From contig CAYLUU010000058.1 of NCBI GenBank assembly GCA_964386925.1, forward strand, positions 1-15,216: DNA of 15,216 nt, read 5' to 3'. Shown in pieces: positions 1 through 5,377 of the stretch. Origin of the DNA: CAG-791 sp964386925 (GTDB lineage: Bacteria > Bacillota > Clostridia > Lachnospirales > Lachnospiraceae). The stretch's first letter is position 1. Every line of letters starts with the position of its first letter. The notes beneath the pieces were generated by a model, which made no database searches, was not told where the DNA came from, and was given only the letters and a program-made list of their open reading frames with translations. The position numbers and the translations under genes were made by a program.

Positions 1-1022
1 TTGCCGGGATCCAGAAGATTCTCGCCGGTATCGGTTACGATGGACCAGTTGTTGTGCTTACCGGAGCCGTTAACGCCATCGAACGGCTTCTCGTGCAGAA
101 GGCATGCGTAGTTGTGCTTGTCCGCAACCTTCTTCATCATCTCCATGGTCAGCTGGTTGTGATCTACAGCCACGTTTGCAGTCTCGAATACAGGTGCAAG
201 CTCGTGCTGGCTGGGTGCTACTTCGTTATGTTTGGTCTTTGCAGGAACGCCAACCTTCCAGAGCTCCTGATCCAGATCATGCATGTACTCAGACACCTTC
301 GGCTTCAGAACGCCAAAGTAATGATCCTCCATCTCCTGTCCCTTCGGTGCAGGAGCGCCCAGCAGGGTACGGCCGGTGAGGAGCAGATCCTTTCTCTTGA
401 GATACATATCCTTGTCGATCAGGAAATATTCCTGCTCGGATCCAACAGTGGTATCTACATGAGTAACTGCAGTGTTGCCCAGAAGGTGCAGAACCTTGAC
501 AGCCTGCTTGGAGAGAGCCTCCATGGAACGCAGCAGAGGAGTCTTCTTATCCAGTGCCTGTCCGCCGTAGGAGCAGAAGGCAGTGGGGATGTAAAGCGTT
601 CCATCCTTAATAAATGCCGGTGAAGACGGGTCCCATGCGGTATATCCTCTTGCTTCGAAGGTTGCACGCAGACCGCCGGACGGGAAGGAGGATGCATCCG
701 GCTCGCCCTTTACGAGCTCCTTGCCGGAGAACTCCATGATGACCTTGCCGTCTGCAGTAGGGGAAATGAAGCTGTCGTGCTTCTCAGCAGTGAGGCCGGT
801 CAGAGGCTGGAACCAGTGAGTGAAGTGGGTTGCGCCATGCTCGAGTGCCCAGTTCTTCATCACTGCTGCAACCGTGTTAGCAACCTCCAGATCCAGATGG
901 GTTCCATTCTTAATGCTCTTATGCACTGCCTTGTAGACATCCTTCGGCAGGCGTTCCTTCATGACCTGGTCACCGAATACGAGGCTTCCGTAGATCTCAG
1001 GAACCGATACGATTGTTTCCAT
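1..1022 (-). CDS. glnN: Glutamine synthetase type III, N-terminal half (cut by window edge)
   Basis: This gene makes glutamine from glutamate, ammonia and ATP in the cytoplasm. The visible 340 residues start METIVSVPEIYGSLVFG and run off the left edge; type III enzymes are about 700 residues, so roughly half is present. Family signatures are visible: FPSGGLRATFEARGYTAWDP (about 113-132), VGSEQEYFLID (193-203, catalytic-domain glutamates), KHNEVAPSQHELAPVFE (264-280) and NGSGKHNNWS (318-327). The start is fixed by an excellent AGGAGGAG site just upstream and by a family-typical N-terminus. It is transcribed away from asnB, which consumes its product. Upstream are a TTGACA promoter, a terminator-like leader hairpin and two repeated palindromic elements, so nitrogen-dependent control is likely. 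The identity is very secure; the regulation is inferred. Confidence 0.97.
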   Translation of the reverse strand, partial: METIVSVPEIYGSLVFGDQVMKERLPKDVYKAVHKSIKNGTHLDLEVANTVAAVMKNWALEHGATHFTHWFQPLTGLTAEKHDSFISPTADGKVIMEFSGKELVKGEPDASSFPSGGLRATFEARGYTAWDPSSPAFIKDGTLYIPTAFCSYGGQALDKKTPLLRSMEALSKQAVKVLHLLGNTAVTHVDTTVGSEQEYFLIDKDMYLKRKDLLLTGRTLLGAPAPKGQEMEDHYFGVLKPKVSEYMHDLDQELWKVGVPAKTKHNEVAPSQHELAPVFETANVAVDHNQLTMEMMKKVADKHNYACLLHEKPFDGVNGSGKHNNWSIVTDTGENLLDPG

Positions 1023-1061
1023 AATGCTCCTCCTCTTCTTCTATTCCTTTACTTCCGTATA

Positions 1062-1107
1062 ACAAAAAGCACCTTGAGAGCCAGTTATCCCAGTCTCAAA
1101 GCGCCTT
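1062..1107 (-). terminator. Terminator-like leader hairpin (attenuator candidate) of glnN
   Basis: Read on the minus strand, AAGGCGCTTTGAGA (1094-1107) can pair over all 14 positions, including some G-U pairs, with TCTCAAGGTGCTTT (1066-1079) around a 14-base loop. The next bases read TTTGTT, so the stem ends in a run of five T. It lies wholly inside the glnN leader, about 40 bases before the start codon, and begins only about 11 bases after the predicted transcript start. Such a structure would stop transcription unless it is melted or bypassed. The signal that controls it cannot be read from the sequence. Confidence 0.55.
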
Positions 1108-1124
1108 TGCTTTATGCAGGTAGG

Positions 1125-1152
1125 TTTATCACATTGGGTTTAGGGTTGTCAA
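1125..1152 (-). promoter_or_regulatory. Predicted glnN promoter
   Basis: On the minus strand a perfect -35 TTGACA (1147-1152) is followed after 16 bases by GATAAA (1125-1130) as -10. The transcript would start near 1118, giving a leader of about 95 bases before the glnN start codon. The call rests on consensus match and position only. Confidence 0.6.
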
Positions 1153-1153
1153 G

Positions 1154-1194
1154 CGCTTTTGTATACAATGATACAGCTTTCGCTTTTGTACAAT
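1154..1194. promoter_or_regulatory. Two repeated palindromic elements between glnN and asnB
   Basis: CGCTTTTGTATACAAT (1154-1169) and CGCTTTTGTACAAT (1181-1194) are two copies of one element spaced 27 bases start to start. Each contains a perfect palindrome, TTGTATACAA and TTGTACAA. They lie immediately upstream of the glnN -35 box, a typical place for an activator or repressor of the divergent promoters. The binding protein is unknown. Confidence 0.45.
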
Positions 1195-1284
1195 AAATAA
1201 TAGTATCTATTCAGCACCTGCATCTCGCTTTTCTTCCGGAAAATCTCGATGTGGCTGGTAACCATGCTGGTTTTCAACAAACTC

Positions 1285-1314
1285 TTGACAATTTCTGCCC
1301 CCCGGCGCGATAAT
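1285..1314 (+). promoter_or_regulatory. Predicted asnB promoter
   Basis: A perfect TTGACA (1285-1290) is followed after 18 bases by GATAAT (1309-1314). The transcript would start near 1321, just before the long leader stem-loop. A short inverted repeat AACCA-TGC-TGGTT (1260-1272) sits just upstream and could be a protein site. Confidence 0.65.
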
Positions 1315-1323
1315 GCCAGATAT

Positions 1324-1396
1324 TGAGAAGCGGCAAAGACGTCGTGGTTTCACTCGCAGTGGGTGGAAACGAGGTCTTTGCCGCTTCTTATTTTAT
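1324..1396 (+). terminator. Long stem-loop in the asnB leader (attenuator or 5' stabiliser)
   Basis: TGAGAAGCGGCAAAGAC (1324-1340) pairs with GTCTTTGCCGCTTCTTA (1374-1390). This is a 17-base-pair stem with a single G-U pair; 14 of the pairs are a perfect inverted repeat. The 33-base loop holds a nested repeat GTTTC (1347-1351)/GAAAC (1366-1370) and CACT-CGC-AGTG inside it. The T-rich TTATTTTATTA follows, then the asnB ribosome binding site. The stem opens within a few bases of the predicted transcript start, leaving no room for a separate aptamer upstream. It could act as an attenuator or protect the 5' end of the mRNA. Confidence 0.6.
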
Positions 1397-1420
1397 TACA
1401 CATATAAAGGAGAATATGTT

Positions 1421-3004
1421 ATGTGCTCAATTTTAGGTTATTGCGGTGCATCCGCGCGGAGAGATGATGCAGCCGCAGCGCTTGCCAAGACGATTTCACG
1501 AGGCCCGGACGATTCCCGGCTGGTAGATACCGGCAACGGATTCCTTGGATTTAACCGTCTGTCTATCATGGGACTGACTCCCGAAGGAATGCAGCCGTTC
1601 GAGCGGGATGGCAGCTATGTCGTCTGCAATGGCGAGATTTATGGCTTCCGTCCGATTAAGGAAGATCTGAAGAAGCGCGGCTATTCCTTCATATCTGAGA
1701 GCGATTGTGAAATTTTACTTCCAATGTATCTGGAATACGGCGTAGATATGTTCCGTCTTCTCGATGCGGAATATGCACTGATTATTTATGATGCGAACAC
1801 GAAGGAGTACATTGCCGCCCGCGATCCGATCGGCATTCGGCCTCTTTATTACGGATATGATAAGGATGGCGTGATCATGTTCGCCTCCGAGCCGAAGAGC
1901 CTGGTGGATCTGTGCGATCGCATTCTTCCGTTCCCTCCCGGCTCCTATTACAAGGATGGCGAGTTCCACACCTATCGCGACCTTACCGCTGTTGACAGCT
2001 ACAATGACGATGATCTCGAAACCATTTCCAAGAACATCCACGACAAGCTGATGCGCGGCATTGAGAAGCGTCTGGATGCCGATGCTCCGGTTGGCTATCT
2101 TCTCTCCGGCGGCCTGGATTCGTCCCTCGTCTGCGGCGCTGCGGCTAAGCTCATGGACAAGCCCCTCGAGACCTTCTCCATCGGCATGGACATCGATGCC
2201 ATTGATTTGAAATACGCTCGTCAGGTAGCGGATTACATTCATTCCAACCATCACGAAGTTATCATCACAAGAGATGATGTCATCAATGCGCTGGAGCCTG
2301 TAGTCGCTGCCCTCGGCACCTTCGACATCACGACCATCCGCGCTTCCATCGGCATGTATCTCGTCTGCAAATGGATTCACGAGAACACAGACATTCGCGT
2401 CATTCTCACCGGTGAAATCTCCGATGAGCTGTTCGGATACAAATACACAGACTTCGCTCCCAGCGCTGACGCCTTCCAGAAGGAAGCCGAGAAGCGTATC
2501 CGCGAGATCAATGTCTATGATGTGCTCCGCGCGGATCGCTGCATTTCTGTGAACTCTCTGGAGGCACGTGTTCCGTTCGGTGATCTGGATTTCGTAGATT
2601 ACGTTATGCACATCGATCCGGAGAAGAAGCTGAACAAGTACGGCATTGGAAAATATCTCGTCCGCCACGCATTCGAAGAGGACAAGCTCATTCCTGAGTC
2701 CATCCTCATGCGTGAGAAGGCCGCCTTCTCTGACGCCGTCGGACATTCGCTTCGCAACGACCTGATCGAATATGCGGAATCTCTGTATACGGATGAGGAA
2801 TACGAAGAGAAGCGCAAACAGTACACACATGCAACGCCTTTCACGAAGGAGTCTCTCCTCTATCGTGAGCTGTTCGAAAAATATTATCCGGGCCAAAGCC
2901 AGATGATCCCTGATTTCTGGATGCCCAATAAGGAATGGGAAGGCTGCAACGTTAATGATCCTTCCGCTCGCGTGCTCTCCAACTACGGAGCATCGGGAGA
3001 ATAA
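1421..3004 (+). CDS. asnB: Asparagine synthetase B, glutamine-hydrolysing
   Basis: This enzyme makes asparagine from aspartate, glutamine and ATP in the cytoplasm. The start at 1421 is chosen because it places the nucleophile cysteine at residue 2 (MCSILGYCG), which the N-terminal class II glutaminase domain (about 2-195) requires, and because AAAGGAGA lies at the right distance. An in-frame ATG at 1313 lies inside the promoter and is not credible. Other marks are SRGPDDS, FNRLSIMG, the NGEIYG motif, and the ATP-pyrophosphatase loop SGGLDSS (229-235). The C-terminal synthase domain carries LTGEISDELFGYKY and SLEARVPFGD. At 527 residues it matches the shorter bacterial AsnB class. It stands alone in its transcript, divergent from glnN. 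Confidence 0.96.
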   Translation: MCSILGYCGASARRDDAAAALAKTISRGPDDSRLVDTGNGFLGFNRLSIMGLTPEGMQPFERDGSYVVCNGEIYGFRPIKEDLKKRGYSFISESDCEILLPMYLEYGVDMFRLLDAEYALIIYDANTKEYIAARDPIGIRPLYYGYDKDGVIMFASEPKSLVDLCDRILPFPPGSYYKDGEFHTYRDLTAVDSYNDDDLETISKNIHDKLMRGIEKRLDADAPVGYLLSGGLDSSLVCGAAAKLMDKPLETFSIGMDIDAIDLKYARQVADYIHSNHHEVIITRDDVINALEPVVAALGTFDITTIRASIGMYLVCKWIHENTDIRVILTGEISDELFGYKYTDFAPSADAFQKEAEKRIREINVYDVLRADRCISVNSLEARVPFGDLDFVDYVMHIDPEKKLNKYGIGKYLVRHAFEEDKLIPESILMREKAAFSDAVGHSLRNDLIEYAESLYTDEEYEEKRKQYTHATPFTKESLLYRELFEKYYPGQSQMIPDFWMPNKEWEGCNVNDPSARVLSNYGASGE

Positions 3005-3241
3005 TCCGTTACCGATTTCTTATTCCGGTAACGCCAATCCCTTTGGTAGTAAGCGGTTCTCCGCGGGATCGCTTTACTATACATATTCTCTATTTTCTTT
3101 TATTCACCAGAACCCCGCCGTCCGAAAGGACGACGGGGTTCTGGGGTTCATGTATTATGATTACGATGGACAGTATCAGCCGCCTTGTACCTGGCACTGC
3201 ATACTAAAAGACTTTAAGTTCAACAGGATGCCGCGCCCCTA
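3005..3241. other. Hairpin-rich intergenic stretch after asnB
   Basis: No credible gene was seen here. The first structure is CGTTACCG/CGGTAACG (3007-3014 and 3026-3033), an 8-base perfect stem right after the asnB stop. The second is TAGTAAGCG with CGCTTTACTA (about 3047-3079), with one bulge and followed by a long pyrimidine-rich stretch. The third, listed separately, is the strong stem at 3107-3144. Together they probably end or stabilise the asnB transcript. Confidence 0.5.
3107..3144. terminator. Strong GAAA-capped hairpin after asnB
   Basis: CCAGAACCCCGCCGTCC (3107-3123) pairs with GGACGACGGGGTTCTGG (3128-3144) with one C-A mismatch, closed by a GAAA tetraloop of the GNRA class. A T-run does not follow the stem on either strand, so it is not a textbook intrinsic terminator. 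It may act as a 3' end stabiliser or processing stop. A copy elsewhere in this window was not seen. Confidence 0.5.
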
Positions 3242-3297
3242 TTGACGCACGTTAAAACGTACGTAATAATACACATATAGTGCGGTGTACTATCACC
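3242..3297 (+). promoter_or_regulatory. Toxin-antitoxin promoter with overlapping palindromic operator
   Basis: TTGACG (3242-3247) is followed after 17 bases by AATAAT (3265-3270), putting the start near 3277. Three inverted repeats cover the start region: TACAC (3270-3274)/GTGTA (3285-3289), ATAGT (3277-3281)/ACTAT (3289-3293) and GGTG-TACTAT-CACC (3284-3297). Antitoxins of the YefM family, alone or with toxin, repress their own operons through palindromes with a TGTAC-type core, and TGTAC is present here. The operator role is therefore a reasonable inference. Confidence 0.55.
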
Positions 3298-3313
3298 TAA
3301 AGGAGATACCAAT

Positions 3314-3565
3314 ATGACAGCAATCACAGCAACCAAGGCTCGCGAAAATATTTACCAGCTAATTCAGGATGTAAATACCAACAATATGCCCGTGACGATC
3401 ACCAATACACGCGGAAAAAATGCCATCCTGATCGGCGAGGAAGACTGGAATTCCATCAAAGAAACGCTTTACCTGATGTCTATTCCCGGCATGACTGATT
3501 CTATTCTAGAAGGAGGCAGCACTCCTGTTTCCGAATGCCTTGATGAGTCCGAGGTCGAATGGTAA
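3314..3565 (+). CDS. yefM: Type II antitoxin, YefM/Phd family
   Basis: This 83-residue protein starts MTAITATKARENIYQLI, the standard N-terminus of the Phd/YefM DNA-binding fold, followed by the family pattern PVTITNTRGKNAILI and EEDWNSIKETLYL. The C-terminal part (about 60-83) is acidic and probably unfolds until it wraps the toxin. Its role is to neutralise the RNase encoded next and to repress the shared promoter. AAGGAG lies about eight bases before the start. Its TAA stop overlaps the toxin start (TAATG), so the two are translationally coupled. The pair order and sizes are typical for the family. Confidence 0.93.
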   Translation: MTAITATKARENIYQLIQDVNTNNMPVTITNTRGKNAILIGEEDWNSIKETLYLMSIPGMTDSILEGGSTPVSECLDESEVEW

Positions 3566-3852
3566 TGTATAGAATTATTTACACGAAACAGGCCGTCAAG
3601 GACATCCAGAATTTAAAATCCTGCGGTCTAGATAAAAAGGCTCGTTCCCTGATCGAAATTATGCGGAGCAACCCGTTTCAAAATCCTCCGCCATATGAAA
3701 GGCTGGTAGGAAATCTAAACGGATATTATTCCCGAAGGATCAACATACAGCACCGCCTTGTTTTCCAGGTTCTTCAGGAGCCAAACACCCATGAGGATGT
3801 CGTCTACGATGGATACGTAAGAATCATTCGCATGTGGACACATTACGAATAG
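3565..3852 (+). CDS. yoeB: Type II toxin, YoeB/Txe-type mRNA interferase
   Basis: YoeB toxins are RelE-fold RNases that cut mRNA in the ribosomal A site. The protein has about 95 residues if it begins at MYRIIYTKQAV (3565, TAATG overlap with the antitoxin). An alternative ATG at 3559 would add two residues. Numbering from 3565, the visible active-site set is Glu45 in YERL, Arg58 in YSRRI, Arg64 in HRLV and the terminal His93-Tyr94 in WTHYE. This matches the Glu/Arg/Arg/His-Tyr set of YoeB. The PFQNPPPYERLVGNLNGYYSRRI block is diagnostic. It is about a dozen residues longer than the E. coli protein, with an insert around EPNTHEDVVYDG before the last strand. It appears intact and active. Confidence 0.93.
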   Translation: MYRIIYTKQAVKDIQNLKSCGLDKKARSLIEIMRSNPFQNPPPYERLVGNLNGYYSRRINIQHRLVFQVLQEPNTHEDVVYDGYVRIIRMWTHYE

Positions 3853-3914
3853 TCTTAGCCGAAACGGCGACGCTATCATCTCTCTGTTTTGGCAGCTATA
3901 TCAGACGAGATCCC

Positions 3915-4661
3915 CTAGAAGAATTCCACATCAACTTCCAAATTCGCAATTTCCGGATTCAGTTGCTTGACCATACATTGAATTGTGCTTCTGGCTGCTT
4001 CCTGCGCATTTTTATAGAACGATTCATTTGAAGCAAACTCTTTTTTTATCAACATATCTGCAGAACTCAGCTGCCTTCTTGCCAAATCCTCCCCAACCTT
4101 GATGCTGTCATTCAGCAAATTATTTTTAAATAGGAGTTTATTCACATTCGCATAATCGATTGTAATATTCGTTATTTCCGGATACGGCACCCTGACCAAT
4201 ACATGGTCTCTCTCGTCATCAATAATATATTCCGCCTCTTGTAAATTCACAACGTAAGTCCCGCTTCCTGGAACCTCCAACCACGATGTTATTCCATATT
4301 CATCATCATTGCTAATAGCATATTCAACATCACTGACTCGTAACACTTCAAGTTTTGACGTCTCCATCAATCTCCCAATTGAGATCTTAATTTCATTGCT
4401 GACATGATATTTCTTCTCTGCTTGATCATAATATTTTGAATATGTTTCTTCCTTTTCCGTATTGAAAGCGTTTTCATATGAATTAGACGCAGCATTCGAA
4501 CCAACTCTCACTCCAGTTGCAATGGAGATAACAGTCAGCAATCCAACAACAAAAATATATCCCGTTGAATATTTTCGTATTTTTCTTCGGAAACGGCAGA
4601 TTGATCGTTTATTTCTGTTCGAAGTCATATTTTCCTTTTCAGAATTCTTTGAAGCACTCAT
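3915..4661 (-). CDS. Membrane-anchored extracytoplasmic protein, DUF4230-like (paralogue 2)
   Basis: About 248 residues if begun at MSASKNSEKEN (4661), which has AAGGA eight bases upstream and follows the previous stop by one base. An ATG at 4691 has no ribosome site, and one at 4628 (MTSNRNKRS) is also possible. It has a basic, hydrophilic N-terminus (CRFRRKIRKYS), one membrane segment (YIFVVGLLTVISIATGV), then an extracytoplasmic domain. The order of elements resembles DUF4230 proteins: LEVLRVSDVEY, GTYVVNLQEAEYII, VLVRVPYPEI, then a long helix ending with NAQEAARSTIQCMVKQL. I assign the family from pattern memory, not a search. The biochemical role of DUF4230 is unknown to me. It is the last gene of a three-gene AT-rich operon and seems to be a distant duplicate of its neighbour. 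Confidence 0.72.
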   Translation of the reverse strand: MSASKNSEKENMTSNRNKRSICRFRRKIRKYSTGYIFVVGLLTVISIATGVRVGSNAASNSYENAFNTEKEETYSKYYDQAEKKYHVSNEIKISIGRLMETSKLEVLRVSDVEYAISNDDEYGITSWLEVPGSGTYVVNLQEAEYIIDDERDHVLVRVPYPEITNITIDYANVNKLLFKNNLLNDSIKVGEDLARRQLSSADMLIKKEFASNESFYKNAQEAARSTIQCMVKQLNPEIANLEVDVEFF

Positions 4662-4662
4662 T

Positions 4663-5373
4663 TCATGCGTCCTTTTTCTTCCATTCAACAACCACAGTCT
4701 TATTTGAGACCGATTGAACCAATAGGCTCACCTGATTTTCCGCTGCTTCTACGGCGGATTCTCTCAAAGAATTATAATTACCGAGTGTTTCTTCAGTCAC
4801 AGTTTGCACCTTAGTCATGGTATTCAAATAGGCATCAAAACCATCTTCTGCACTTCCATCGAAAAATTTTCTCTGATATTCGCCCACCTTATCTACAGAA
4901 CTATTATCTATATACAGAGTGCCTTCTGGCTCGGTCAACTGAATATGCAAATCGCCTTCCTTCGAATACACTTTAGCCTGCCCCATGTCCACAGTAAACA
5001 CAATCGTTCCATTTACTAAATAGAGCGCTGCATAGTTTGGATTATTTTCTTTGCCAACCGTGTGGAAGTCACTGAGCTTCACGCTCGCTACCAGAACCTC
5101 AAGTTTTTCAACATTTTGCAATTCATTTGCAATTTCAGCATCTGTGTCCTCTGCACTCAACCCTGCAGTTTTGCCTGCGTCACGTCCCTTGGTTAATCCT
5201 TCAATAGATCCAATTGCTCTTCCAGCTGCTGTTCCTGCACTCGCCCCCAAATCACTTCCAAATGAATACGCATTTATTCGAGTGGTGATCGCACAAACAA
5301 AAGCAATTGTCACTATGATGCATAACAGCTCTTTTCCTTTTACCCCAGAAGATCTATTTCCTATTTTTTTCAT
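4663..5373 (-). CDS. Membrane-anchored extracytoplasmic protein, DUF4230-like (paralogue 1)
   Basis: 236 residues from MKKIGNRSSGVKGKE (5373). This start is preferred over an upstream in-frame ATG (5490) because GAGGAG sits ten bases before it and it begins four bases after the previous stop. A single membrane segment (LLCIIVTIAFVCAITTRINAY, about 15-35) is followed by a Gly/Ala-rich stretch (SFGSDLGASAGTAAGRAIGS) like a glycine zipper, which could help helices pack in or near the membrane. The outer domain follows the order of the next gene: LEVLVASVKLSDF, GTIVFTVDMGQAKVY, LHIQLTEPEGTLYID, then a long C-terminal helix (SAVEAAENQVSLLVQSV). The two probably act together with the large upstream protein. 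The function is unknown. Confidence 0.72.
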   Translation of the reverse strand: MKKIGNRSSGVKGKELLCIIVTIAFVCAITTRINAYSFGSDLGASAGTAAGRAIGSIEGLTKGRDAGKTAGLSAEDTDAEIANELQNVEKLEVLVASVKLSDFHTVGKENNPNYAALYLVNGTIVFTVDMGQAKVYSKEGDLHIQLTEPEGTLYIDNSSVDKVGEYQRKFFDGSAEDGFDAYLNTMTKVQTVTEETLGNYNSLRESAVEAAENQVSLLVQSVSNKTVVVEWKKKDA

Positions 5374-5377
5374 TAGC

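Noticed and set aside
54..623. 189-codon plus-strand frame at the left edge
   Set aside because: Antisense of glnN, whose protein sequence is unmistakable on the minus strand.
1715..2896. Long open frame (393 codons) antisense to asnB
   Set aside because: It is fully inside the strongly supported asnB gene, has no ribosome site or recognisable domain, and arises from the codon pattern of asnB.
2955..3245. 96-codon frame overlapping the end of asnB
   Set aside because: It spans the hairpin cluster, has no ribosome site and shows no protein-like composition.
3853..3914. Search for a terminator between the convergent toxin and DUF4230-like operons
   Set aside because: Only a 4-base stem (GCCG-AAA-CGGC) was found, too weak to call.
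3834..4031. Small plus-strand frame after the toxin gene
   Set aside because: Overlaps the toxin end and the antisense of the DUF4230-like gene; no ribosome site.
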